Below are positions 33,373 to 40,659 of a stretch of DNA of 40,659 nucleotides, in pieces. A program made the translations under genes and the position numbers. This stretch comes from Myxococcales bacterium (GTDB lineage: Bacteria > Myxococcota_A > Polyangia > Polyangiales > JAFGIB01): positions 1-40,659 of the forward strand of contig JAPPOT010000089.1 in assembly GCA_028817855.1 (NCBI GenBank), in the 5' to 3' direction. The first letter of the stretch is position 1; each line of letters begins with the position of its first letter. Below the pieces are notes generated by a model. The model made no database searches. It worked only from the letters and a program-made list of their open reading frames with translations, and was not told where the DNA came from.

Positions 33373-34254
33373 ATGGACATCCGCACCGCGTTTACGAGGG
33401 CCAAGCGAGGCTTTCGCGACGATCTGCGACTGCACCTGGTCGCGGTCGCCAGCCTGGTGGTCGCCTTTCTGTGCCTCGGCGCAGCCATGCTCAGCGTGGA
33501 GAACCTGGGCCGCGTGGCGGATCGTTGGGGGCAGGCGCAGCACCTGACGGTCTACCTGAAGGAGCACACCAAGCAGAACGACATCGCACAGCTGCGCCTG
33601 GTGCTCGAGAGTCTCCAGGAGGTGGAGAAGGTCCGCTACATCTCGGCGGCCGACGCAAAGCGAGAGTTCGCCGAGCAGGTCGACCTGGGCGTGGACGCCA
33701 AGACCCTGCCCACCGACGCATTTCCCGCGTCCCTCGAGATCTCCCTGTCCGAGACCGCCGATCCGGAGCGCGTCGCCTCCATCGCGGACCGCGTGAAGCG
33801 CTTCGGTGCCGTGGAGGAGGTGGAGACCTACCGCGACTGGTTCGACCAGATGGGCACCCTGCTGTCCGCCGGTCAGTCGGCAGTGGCGATGTTGGCGGTG
33901 CTGGTGGTGATCTGCGTGCTCGCCATCATCGGCAACACCATTCGGCTGGCGGTGGCCAACCGACGCCGCGAGATCGAGGTGCTCAAACTCTGCGGGGCGA
34001 CCGACTCCTTCGTGCGCAGCCCGTTCCTGCTCGAGGGCGCCATGCAGGCGGTCGCCGCATCGCTCGTGGCGATGTTGTTGCTGCTGATCGCCTACTTCGC
34101 CATGCGCGGCCACGTGGAGGCGACGCTCACCACGCTCACGGGCGTGCGCACTGCGTTCCTCAGCCCGGCCTTGGCACTGACGATCATCGCAGGAGGCGGC
34201 ATCGTCGGTGTGCTCGGCTCGGCCCTGTCCCTGCGTCGCTACCTCAACGTCTGA
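33373..34254 (+). CDS. ftsX: Cell-division permease-like protein FtsX
   Basis: This 293-residue FtsX has an N-terminal cytoplasmic part, helix 1 (LVAVASLVVAFLCLGAAML), a periplasmic loop of about 150 residues that should bind the EnvC-like partner, and three C-terminal helices. The phrases RRREIEVLKLCGATDSFVRSP and LRRYLNV are family-typical. GGGGAGG lies just upstream of the ATG. Order ftsE-ftsX-envC-like supports one operon acting at the septum. Confidence 0.92.
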   Translation: MDIRTAFTRAKRGFRDDLRLHLVAVASLVVAFLCLGAAMLSVENLGRVADRWGQAQHLTVYLKEHTKQNDIAQLRLVLESLQEVEKVRYISAADAKREFAEQVDLGVDAKTLPTDAFPASLEISLSETADPERVASIADRVKRFGAVEEVETYRDWFDQMGTLLSAGQSAVAMLAVLVVICVLAIIGNTIRLAVANRRREIEVLKLCGATDSFVRSPFLLEGAMQAVAASLVAMLLLLIAYFAMRGHVEATLTTLTGVRTAFLSPALALTIIAGGGIVGVLGSALSLRRYLNV

Positions 34255-34265
34255 GAGAGCTCCCG

Positions 34266-35213
34266 ATGACCCTGCGCCGCGCACTCGCCACCCTCGCCTG
34301 CATGATGATCATCGCCGCCGTGGCACCGGTGCGCAGTCAGCACGGGGGCATCGGAAGCGACGTGGAGATCGCCAACGTCCTGGGTGAGATCGAGGCGGGC
34401 TCGGCCCGCGAGCAGCGCCTTGGCGGTGAGCTACAGGGCATCAGCGCGCGCCGCGCTCAAGTGGAGGACAACCTCCAGCGCCACGTGCGCGCGTTGTACC
34501 GCATGACGCGCACCGGGCTGGCACCGGTCGGCGGCGGCTTCGACGCCGTGCTGCGGCACGTGGCCCGCGTCAAGCGCCTGCGGAGGCTGGTTGAGGATCA
34601 GAGCAAGCGCCTGGTCGCGCTCGACCGGAAGGAGCGCAGCCTGCGCGCCGACAGCGGCAAGATCGCCCTGTCCTTGGAGCGCGCGCGCACTCGGCTCGAG
34701 CAACTCCAGACCGCCGGCCAAAGGGCCCACGCCAACGGCTTCCAGAACGTCTTCAGCCAGGACGCCGGCTATCGGCCGGTGAGCCAAGACAACCTCTACG
34801 GCCTGCGCATGGTCGACCCGCTCCCGCAGACCAGCTTCGCCTCCCAGCGCGGCAGCCTGGCGAGCCCTGTGAGTGGGGACGTGCGCATCGTCGAGGGCCG
34901 CCGCGAGGAGAGCGACGGTCCAGGGCTCGAGTTCCGCGCCCCGGTGGGCACGCCGGTGCGTGCCGTCTCGGCCGGCCGCGTCGCGTTCTCGGACCGCTAC
35001 GGCAGCTACGGCCGCCTGGTGATCGTCGACCACGGCGACGGCTACTACACGGTCTACGGCGGCCTTGGCGCGGTCGAGGTGCGGGTCGGCGACGACCTCA
35101 GCCGCAACGCCCGCATTGGTGCCATCGGGACGGACTACACGCCGAGTGCGATCTTCTTCGAGGTCCGCCAGGGCACGCGCACGCTCGAGCCCCGCGCCTG
35201 GCTCGGGTACTAG
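34266..35213 (+). CDS. EnvC-like murein hydrolase activator with degenerate LytM domain
   Basis: This 315-residue secreted protein has a signal peptide, a coiled-coil-like region (about 30-150, RRAQVEDNLQRHVRALY and RLRRLVEDQSKRLVAL) and a C-terminal LytM/M23-type fold (about 197-315). The four Zn ligands of active M23 peptidases are not present: the first site reads PGLEFRAP, the second VIVDHGDGYYTVYGGL lacks the Y-x-H His, and the last AIFFEVRQ lacks the H-L-H. Loss of these marks E. coli EnvC, a non-enzymatic activator of amidases held by FtsX. At 315 residues it is shorter than E. coli EnvC (419). It is directly behind ftsX. Confidence 0.85.
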   Translation: MTLRRALATLACMMIIAAVAPVRSQHGGIGSDVEIANVLGEIEAGSAREQRLGGELQGISARRAQVEDNLQRHVRALYRMTRTGLAPVGGGFDAVLRHVARVKRLRRLVEDQSKRLVALDRKERSLRADSGKIALSLERARTRLEQLQTAGQRAHANGFQNVFSQDAGYRPVSQDNLYGLRMVDPLPQTSFASQRGSLASPVSGDVRIVEGRREESDGPGLEFRAPVGTPVRAVSAGRVAFSDRYGSYGRLVIVDHGDGYYTVYGGLGAVEVRVGDDLSRNARIGAIGTDYTPSAIFFEVRQGTRTLEPRAWLGY

Positions 35214-35216
35214 TCG

Positions 35217-35362
35217 TGAGTCCGTAGTCGCATCATATGTTCGGACGCCTTCCGGAACCTCGCGGCGTTGCCAATGCTCGACGATGCGCTGCATCGCCTG
35301 CGCTTGGCGCCTTGCGAGAACCCGAAACTCGCCTCGGACATAGCTCACGAACTACGGACTCA
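35217..35362. repeat. 146-bp imperfect palindrome behind the envC-like gene
   Basis: The arms are TGAGTCCGTAGT (35217-35228) and ACTACGGACTCA (35351-35362), a perfect 12-bp terminal match. Imperfect pairing runs inward (TATGTTCGGACGCC against TATGTCCGAGGC read in complement, CTCGC against GCGAG, GGCG against CGCC) to the apex CGATGC-GCT-GCATCG (35282-35296). All midpoints fall at 35289. It starts 3 bp after the envC-like stop and ends 19 bp before the stop of a broken gene on the other strand. Structure resembles the element at 10556 but the sequence does not. Confidence 0.9.
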
Positions 35363-35381
35363 GGACACTGGCTACTCGCGC

Positions 35382-35557
35382 TCAGTGCACCTCGAGCCCG
35401 AAGTTGAAGCGCGCGTCGAGCGCGATGAGCACCCGCAGTCGTGTCGCGCTCCCTTCGGAGACGGAGAGGGGCGCGGGTAGAAGTAGAAGCCGATGCGCAA
35501 GCCCTGGTCGTCACCGGGAATGAGACCGTTCCAGTCCTCCGCGCACCTTGGCCCCAT
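35382..35557 (-). pseudogene. Frameshifted C-terminal remnant of an outer-membrane protein
   Basis: On the minus strand one frame reads DWNGLIPGDDQGLRIGFYFYPRP and then becomes meaningless. Within a C-rich stretch (about 35466-35478 on the plus strand) a second frame takes over as LSVSEGSATRLRVLIALD, then ARFNFGLEVH and a stop. Together they make an amphipathic beta-strand ending typical of outer-membrane barrels. Only about 58 residues remain and no start or signal peptide precedes them. The upstream neighbour is the VWA lipoprotein, whose stop is 28 bp away. A sequencing indel cannot explain the missing N-terminus, so a remnant is favoured. Confidence 0.5.
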
Positions 35558-35584
35558 GGGACAGCCGCGCCGGCGCCCGGTCCC

Positions 35585-37156
35585 CTAGTCAATTCCAGGT
35601 GCGGGCGGTGGCTCGGGGGGCTCGGGAAGCTCGCAACCGAAGCGCACGTCGACCTTGGCCTCCACGTCCGCGCGAACGCGCCGGCAGGTCTCCGGGCACA
35701 GGCGGATCTCGCTCTCCATGAAGTAGAAGCCGACGCTGTTGTCTCCGCAGTCGCCCAGGTCGTCCACCTCGCGGAAGAAGATCTCCTCGTCGTCCGTGCT
35801 CTCCGTGTAGACCGCCTCGACCGTGGACAGGTCGAGGGTCTCGCCCTCGGGCGCGTCCGGGATCGGAAACTCGCACTGGATGGCGCCCACCTCGATCACC
35901 CCGTCGGCAATCGACTGGAAGACCGCGTCGAAGTTGTTGCCCTCGCACACCGGGAAGCGCAACCCGCGGGTGAGTGTGCTCAGGGCCTGGTAGCCGACGC
36001 CCGTCGTGCTCGCCGTCTCGCACACCGAGGTCACGATCGGGTCCGCGGCGCTCCAAGGCTGGTCGGCGGGGTCGTTCTCCTCCATGCCCACGATGCTGTG
36101 GAAGAGGTAGTTGCGCTTGGTCTCGCGGCCGAACTGCTCGGGGTCGAGCGCGAGCAGCGCCTCGTCGAAGGCCTGGGCGGCCGCCTCCGCCTCGTCGACG
36201 CTGTTGTCGTCGCTCAGCATTGTGTCGCCAAACATGCAGCTGGGACGGCCGTCCGTGATGATCACGAAGACCTTGCGCGAGTCCCTCCGAAGCCAGACGC
36301 CCCAGCCATCCGGCGCGAGGTTGGTCAGGTCGGGACTGTCGTAGCCGTCGAGGATGCGGCACCAGCCGTCCCCGCTGTCCACGTCGACGTTGTAGTGATA
36401 GAAGATCGGCGGATTCAGGGTCGGCAGCGAGCCCGCGCCCACGTTGTCACAGTCGTTGTTCGGGTTCAGGTCGCCGCCGATGCAGATGCGCTCGTCCTCC
36501 AGCGCCCCGTGAGCGGAGATCAGGATCACGCGATAGTCCGTGTCGCTGTCTTCGATGATCTGCGTGAAGTTGGTGTTGACGTTGTCCTGGACGCCCTGGA
36601 TCTCGCGTGTCATCGAGCCCGAGTTGTCGATCACGAAGATGATGTCGACCGGCTTCATGCCCACGTCCTGCTCCGCGCTGGTCTGGGCGCACTCGGTCGC
36701 GCTCACCGCGTCGACGGGATCCCGATCAAGATGATCCGGCACCCCGTCCTCGTCGGAGTCGCGCACCTCGCCATCGATCAGCTCCTCCGCGGTGGGCACG
36801 CCATCACCGTCGTCGTCGTCGTCCAAGTAGTCGAAGATGCCGTCGCCGTCGGTGTCGTCGGTGGACTCTTCCGACGTGGGGATGCCATCCCCATCGTCGT
36901 CGTCATCAAGGTGGTTCGGGATTCCATCCTGGTCGGTGTCCGCATCCATGTCGCCCGGCCGTTCCTGCCAGTCGGGCACGCCGTCCCCGTCCATGTCGAC
37001 GAGGGACGCGGCGGCGTCCCGCTGGCCGGCGTCCATCGTGTCGCGGGCGTCATCCGCGGGACCGCTAGTGACGCGGTCGGCACTCGTGTCGGAGTCGCAC
37101 GCGGCGAGCAGCCCGAGCAGCAAGCAGGTCCCCCACAAAGCCAAGAGTCGATGCAT
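35585..37156 (-). CDS. VWA-domain lipoprotein with thrombospondin type 3 repeats
   Basis: This 523-residue lipoprotein (LLGLLAAC, Cys20) carries four or five calcium-binding thrombospondin type 3 repeats (about 53-145: DMDGDGVPDWQE, DTDQDGIPNHLDDDDDGDG, DTDGDGIFDYLDDDDDGDG, DSDEDGVPDHLD). A VWA domain follows with the MIDAS DNSGSM (177-182) and VFVIITDGRPS. Numerous Cys (CDNVG, CRILDG, CMFGD, CETAS) suggest disulfides. VWA/TSP3 surface lipoproteins are abundant in myxobacteria and presumably bind ligands or calcium. The ATG at 37156 is chosen for the signal peptide; the repeats create a local run of CATC/CGTC-type DNA repeats at 36790-36960. Confidence 0.88.
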   Translation of the reverse strand: MHRLLALWGTCLLLGLLAACDSDTSADRVTSGPADDARDTMDAGQRDAAASLVDMDGDGVPDWQERPGDMDADTDQDGIPNHLDDDDDGDGIPTSEESTDDTDGDGIFDYLDDDDDGDGVPTAEELIDGEVRDSDEDGVPDHLDRDPVDAVSATECAQTSAEQDVGMKPVDIIFVIDNSGSMTREIQGVQDNVNTNFTQIIEDSDTDYRVILISAHGALEDERICIGGDLNPNNDCDNVGAGSLPTLNPPIFYHYNVDVDSGDGWCRILDGYDSPDLTNLAPDGWGVWLRRDSRKVFVIITDGRPSCMFGDTMLSDDNSVDEAEAAAQAFDEALLALDPEQFGRETKRNYLFHSIVGMEENDPADQPWSAADPIVTSVCETASTTGVGYQALSTLTRGLRFPVCEGNNFDAVFQSIADGVIEVGAIQCEFPIPDAPEGETLDLSTVEAVYTESTDDEEIFFREVDDLGDCGDNSVGFYFMESEIRLCPETCRRVRADVEAKVDVRFGCELPEPPEPPPAPGID

Positions 37157-37274
37157 ACAGATATCATGGCATCGAGGCGGCAGAACTGTCAGTACCCGTG
37201 CCTCGCAATGTCGGAGTCGCGCACACCCTGTACGTGCTTGGCTTCCGCCCGGCGATCCAGTAGGGCTCGTCCCC

Positions 37275-38999
37275 ATGCAGCGGGGTGCGATCGCGCTCGG
37301 AGGTGCGCTGGCGGCGATCACCGGGGTGGTCGCGTTCCACGCGATCGGCCGGCAGCATGACGGCTTCGCCATCCGTTATGTGGGTACGACCTTCATCGAC
37401 CAGCGAGAGCTCGTCTTTCTCGGCTACTACGCGCTGTTGGGAAGCGCGGCCATGATCGCAGCGGCGGCCGCCATCTACCGGGGCAGCGGCGCCGTGCTGC
37501 AACGCCTCGCGGATGGTGTGCTCGAGCGCCCCTCGCGCCTGGTGCCGGTCGTCGCCGTGGTCGCGGTAGGCGCAAGTCTCGCGCTACGCCACCTGCTGCT
37601 GCAGGCACAACCGATCGCCGACGACGAGCTGACCTACCGCTTCATCGCCAAGACGCTACTCGAGGGGCGCGTCGTCAACCCGCTGCCTCTGCCCCGGGAG
37701 TTCCTCGAGAACCAGTTCGCGGTGATCAACGCGCGCGGCTGGTTTGGCAAGTATCCCATCGGTCACCCGCTGCTTCTGGCCGCGGGTATGGCGTTCGGGA
37801 TCGAGACGCTGATCGTCCCCCTCCTGGCCGGCGCGGGTGTGCTACTCACCTTCGGCGTCGGACGCGAGCTCTTCGGAGAACGCCGCGCCGCCCTGGGCGC
37901 GCTGCTGCTACTCTTCTCGCCCCAGTATCTGGCCACGCACGCCACGCAAATGTCGCAGACGAGCTCGATGGTCTGCATGCTGCTGGGCATGCTCGCGCTG
38001 CTACGTCTGCGCGGGGGCGGCGCGCTGGGGTGGGCCCTGCTCGGCGGTTGTGCCCTCGGGTTCGGCGTGCTGGTTCGCCCACTGCCAGGGTTGCTCTTCG
38101 TCGGCGTCGCCGGGTTGTCGTACTTGCTGGATCGCCCAAGGCCCCCGCTGGTGGGCGCACTGCACGTGCGGGCGCGCGAGCTGCTGCTGGCGGGCGCCGC
38201 TATGGCGCTCTTTGCAGCGCTGCTGCTCCACATCAACGAGCTTCAGGCCGGCGCCCCGACGCGCACCGCCTACCACGAGTACCACGCAGGGGGTCTCGGG
38301 GTCGGTGGTATCACCGTCGCGGGGAGGCTCTCGTCGCTCGCAGACGCCCTCCTCCGCCAGAGCTTCTGGCTGATCGGCTGGCCCCTCGCGATGCTGCTGG
38401 TCCTGTTCGCACGCCCACGGCGCGGGGCCTGGCTGCTCTGGGGCATGATCGCGGCCGAGTACACCTATCGCCTGATCGTGCCGAAGACGGTGGTGGCCAC
38501 CACCGGTCCCATCTACGTGATGGAGGCGGTTCCCCTGTTCGCGCTCGCGGTCGCCGACGGGATGGCGCGCTGGGCGCAGCGACTCGAAGCGCGCGACTGG
38601 CGGCACCCGCGGGGGGCCCTGGCCGCCCTGGGACTGGCTGGCGCCCTGGTCGCGCTGGCCTGCTTCGTCCCGGTCCAGGCCCAGGCCATCGCCCGCGGCG
38701 GCCAGGAGCGGGCTCAGGTCTTCGAGCGGCTGGAGCGCTCGGCCCGCGCCGACCCCCTCGTTGTCTTCGCCTTCGACAACCTGCTCGTGTTCCCCGGCCG
38801 CCGCCTGACCTGGGCCTACTACGCGCCCTACCCGAGCCCGGACCTGCACGATCACACCCTCTTTCTGCGCGCCCCACCCGACGATCGGGGTTTTGTGCGG
38901 GTCCGCCGGCTCTGGCGGGAGCGCTTTGCTGATCGCCGGGCCTTCATCCTCTTGCCCAGCCCACGCGGTCCCGTGCTAAGGGAGCTAGCGAACCCCTAG
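37275..38999 (+). CDS. GT39/ArnT-like polytopic glycosyltransferase
   Basis: This 574-residue membrane protein has about 12 helices and the GT-C pattern: an early external ADDELTYRF with the acidic Asp-Asp/Glu site, then GKYPIGHPLLLA and helices as in dolichyl-phosphate-mannose or ArnT-type transferases. These use a lipid-linked sugar on the periplasmic face. Acceptor and sugar are not predictable. The ATG at 37275 starts the hydrophobic N-terminus; the frame is open upstream only antisense to the VWA gene. A soluble C-terminal part (about 480-574, VVFAFDNLLVFPGRR) follows. Confidence 0.82.
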   Translation: MQRGAIALGGALAAITGVVAFHAIGRQHDGFAIRYVGTTFIDQRELVFLGYYALLGSAAMIAAAAAIYRGSGAVLQRLADGVLERPSRLVPVVAVVAVGASLALRHLLLQAQPIADDELTYRFIAKTLLEGRVVNPLPLPREFLENQFAVINARGWFGKYPIGHPLLLAAGMAFGIETLIVPLLAGAGVLLTFGVGRELFGERRAALGALLLLFSPQYLATHATQMSQTSSMVCMLLGMLALLRLRGGGALGWALLGGCALGFGVLVRPLPGLLFVGVAGLSYLLDRPRPPLVGALHVRARELLLAGAAMALFAALLLHINELQAGAPTRTAYHEYHAGGLGVGGITVAGRLSSLADALLRQSFWLIGWPLAMLLVLFARPRRGAWLLWGMIAAEYTYRLIVPKTVVATTGPIYVMEAVPLFALAVADGMARWAQRLEARDWRHPRGALAALGLAGALVALACFVPVQAQAIARGGQERAQVFERLERSARADPLVVFAFDNLLVFPGRRLTWAYYAPYPSPDLHDHTLFLRAPPDDRGFVRVRRLWRERFADRRAFILLPSPRGPVLRELANP

Positions 39000-39047
39000 T
39001 CTCCGAGCAGGACCGCGGGCCAGCCCCGTTCCACGCGATCGGCTACC

Positions 39048-40286
39048 ATGCGCCCGATGTCGTCCCCGCCGAAGCGCTCTGCGCTCGCCTTCATCTTCGT
39101 CACGATCTTCCTCGACGCGACCGGCCTCGGCATCATCATCCCGGTCACGCCCGAGCTGATCATGGAGCTGACGGGTGAGGGCGTCTCGGCCGCGTCGATC
39201 TACGGCGGCTGGCTGATCTTCGTCTACGCCTTCATGCAGTTCTGCCTGGCGCCGACGGTGGGCAATCTCAGTGACCGCTTCGGCCGACGGCCGGTGCTGC
39301 TCGCCTCACTCGCCGCCTTCTCCGTCGACTACCTGCTGATGGGGTTCGCACCGACGATCGCATGGCTGTTCGCGGGGCGCGTGGTGGCCGGCATCACCGG
39401 CGCGAGCTTCGGGACCGCCAACGCGTACATCGCGGACGTCAGCGAGGAGGGCGAGCGAGCGAAGAACTTCGGATTGGTCGGCGCTGCCTGGGGGCTTGGC
39501 TTCATCGCTGGACCGGTGATCGGGGGCTTCCTCGGCGAGTACGGGCCGCGCGTCCCCTTCTTCGTGGCCTCGGGCCTCGCGGCTGCGAATTTCGTGTACG
39601 GCTTCCTCGTGGTCCCAGAGACGCTCAGCCCGGAGCGCCGGCGCCCCTTTTCCCTCGCACGCGCCAACCCGATCGGCGCCGCGCTGCAGATGCGCAAGCA
39701 TCCTGTGGTACTCGGCCTGGGAGTGTCGCTGCTGCTCTACCAGGTCGCACATGACGTCAACCCGTCGGTCTGGAGCTACTACACGATCGAGAAGTTCGGC
39801 TGGAGCGAGCGCGACATCGGCTACTCCCTCGGCTTCGTCGGGATCACCATCGCAATCGTTCAGGGAGGCCTGATCCGGCTCGTCATCAACCGCATAGGCG
39901 AACGCAGGGCCGTCTACGTGGGGTTGGTCATCACGGCGCTGGGCTTCTTCGGCTTCGCCTTCGCGAAGACAGGGTGGATGATGTACGCAGCCATCATTCC
40001 CTTCTCCATGGGCGGCTTCGCGATCCCGGCGCTGCGCGGAATCATGTCGAACCAGGTGCCGCAGGATGCTCAGGGCGAGCTGCAGGGCGCCATCACCAGC
40101 CTGGTCAGCATGACCGCCGTGATGACGCCACCGATGATGACGCACATCTTCGGGCACTTCACGGGGCCGAGCGCCCCCTTTTACTTCCCGGGCGCACCCT
40201 TCTTCACGGCCGCGGTCCTGGTCAGCCTCAGCGTGCTCTGGTTCGGCAGACTCGCGCGCAGCGGCGAGCTCGTGCGGGCGAGCTGA
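39048..40286 (+). CDS. MFS transporter, TetA-like
   Basis: This 412-residue 12-helix major facilitator protein resembles TetA-type drug/H+ antiporters. It has an acidic residue in the first helix (FLDATGLGIIIPVTPELI), motif A GNLSDRFGRRPVLL between helices 2 and 3, and antiporter motif C-like GAAWGLGFIAGPVIGG in helix 5. Neither tetracycline resistance nor another substrate can be claimed. ATG at 39048 or 39057 are both plausible. It is alone on its strand, with the stop in the loop of a short hairpin, and the next gene ends 3 bp further on the opposite strand. Confidence 0.88.
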   Translation: MRPMSSPPKRSALAFIFVTIFLDATGLGIIIPVTPELIMELTGEGVSAASIYGGWLIFVYAFMQFCLAPTVGNLSDRFGRRPVLLASLAAFSVDYLLMGFAPTIAWLFAGRVVAGITGASFGTANAYIADVSEEGERAKNFGLVGAAWGLGFIAGPVIGGFLGEYGPRVPFFVASGLAAANFVYGFLVVPETLSPERRRPFSLARANPIGAALQMRKHPVVLGLGVSLLLYQVAHDVNPSVWSYYTIEKFGWSERDIGYSLGFVGITIAIVQGGLIRLVINRIGERRAVYVGLVITALGFFGFAFAKTGWMMYAAIIPFSMGGFAIPALRGIMSNQVPQDAQGELQGAITSLVSMTAVMTPPMMTHIFGHFTGPSAPFYFPGAPFFTAAVLVSLSVLWFGRLARSGELVRAS

Positions 40287-40291
40287 AGCTC
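40280..40291. terminator. Short hairpin with the MFS stop codon in its loop
   Basis: GAGC (40280-40283), loop TGAA (40284-40287), GCTC (40288-40291). The UGA stop of the transporter is in the tetraloop, as at mglA, and the symmetric strand also carries the first bases of the convergent stop. A four-base stem is weak. Confidence 0.3.
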
Positions 40292-40659
40292 AGGGCTGCT
40301 CCGGGGCGGGCGGCGCGGCCAGCTCCGCTGGGACGGGCGCCACCTCGGGCTCGAGAGGCGGCGGCAACTCGGCCTCGGGCGTATCCTGCGGGGCCCGTGG
40401 GGGCTCGGCAACCGGCTCCGCCTGGGCGGGATTCGTGGGCTCCTGTCCGGCCGGGGGCGTCTGCTGCGCGGGCTCCGCAGACACCTCGGAAGCCGCCCGC
40501 GTGGCGTCGGAGGAGCCTCGCTGTACGCGTCGGACCCGGCGCTTGCGCTGCTTCGCTCGCGGCAGCTCCGGCGTGGCCTCGGGCTCCGGGGCGGCCACCT
40601 CCTCGGCCTCCGGCGGGTCGGCCGCCAGCGCCGGTTCGGCCCCCGGCGTGGGCTGCGCA
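40290..40659 (-). CDS. Pro/Ala/Glu-rich protein, 5' end outside the window
   Basis: The open frame reaches the window edge without a stop, so only the C-terminal 122 residues are visible. They are low-complexity (repeated P, A, E and Q) with one basic cluster (RAKQRKRRVRRVQR). Such tails occur on kinases, TonB-like proteins or RNA-binding proteins, but nothing points to one of these. The start is not in the window. Confidence 0.6.
   Translation of the reverse strand, partial: AQPTPGAEPALAADPPEAEEVAAPEPEATPELPRAKQRKRRVRRVQRGSSDATRAASEVSAEPAQQTPPAGQEPTNPAQAEPVAEPPRAPQDTPEAELPPPLEPEVAPVPAELAAPPAPEQP

Noticed and set aside
35268..35480. 70-residue plus-strand frame inside the palindrome
   Set aside because: It lies within a palindromic structure, has no ribosome binding site or family resemblance, and continues into the antisense of the OMP remnant.
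36780..36970. Short DNA repeats of GTC/ATC type as a candidate CRISPR or minisatellite
   Set aside because: They are the codons of the Asp/Gly-rich thrombospondin type 3 repeats of the VWA lipoprotein and lack spacers.

Overview
This is a compact, GC-rich stretch of chromosome. It most likely comes from a myxobacterium or close relative (Myxococcota, formerly Deltaproteobacteria). The evidence is an MglB-MglA polarity pair matching the Myxococcus proteins in length and key residues, two Hanks-type Ser/Thr kinases with membrane anchors and PEGA-like tails, a sigma-54 activator with FHA domains, many lipoproteins, and a VWA lipoprotein with thrombospondin type 3 repeats. The order or family cannot be fixed from the window. 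I saw no rRNA, tRNA, CRISPR array, insertion sequence or prophage.

Layout. 61-6543: a membrane TPR protein overlapping a phosphodiesterase-like lipoprotein, a small lipoprotein, a SppA peptidase with an extra N-terminal barrel-like region, and a TPR membrane protein. 6670-16837: kinase 1 and mutS2 (1 bp apart), a 161-bp palindrome, kinase 2 (opposite strand), mutL and miaA (3 bp apart), then a double-FHA sigma-54 activator. 16902-18400: gcvT-gcvH without gcvP. 18412-19416: an LPG-synthase-type membrane protein. 19522-23279: a sodium-pumping acyl-CoA decarboxylase set (beta, small membrane subunit, biotin carrier on the opposite strand, carboxyltransferase). 23297-25534: an alpha/beta-hydrolase lipoprotein whose nucleophile elbow carries Asp. 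25535-26059: a non-coding gap with two tandem imperfect palindromes. 26060-28618: a small DUF5678-like protein, an RDD protein, a SpoIIM-family protein and a lipoprotein. 29023-30927: mglB-mglA and a convergent TPR protein. 31002-32524: a lipoprotein coupled to a GH113-like glycosidase. 32577-35213: ftsE-ftsX and an EnvC-like protein with a degenerate LytM domain. 35217-35557: a 146-bp palindrome and the frameshifted tail of an outer-membrane protein. 35585-40659: the VWA/TSP3 lipoprotein, a GT39-like membrane protein, a TetA-like MFS transporter and a truncated Pro/Ala/Glu-rich protein.

Working units. FtsEX with the EnvC-like protein would link cell division to amidase activation. MglBA would set cell polarity and motility. 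The Mmd-type set would couple decarboxylation of methylmalonyl-CoA (or a related acyl-CoA) to Na+ export. MutS2 and MutL act in DNA repair or recombination and lie next to signalling kinases.

The most unusual signal is non-coding. Convergent gene ends are either nearly abutting or overlapping, or the gap is filled by a single long imperfect palindrome (10556-10716 and 35217-35362). Three tight junctions instead carry small perfect hairpins whose loop holds the stop codon. Weaker palindromes occupy several divergent or otherwise empty spacers. None of the functions given has been tested here; they are read from motifs and context.
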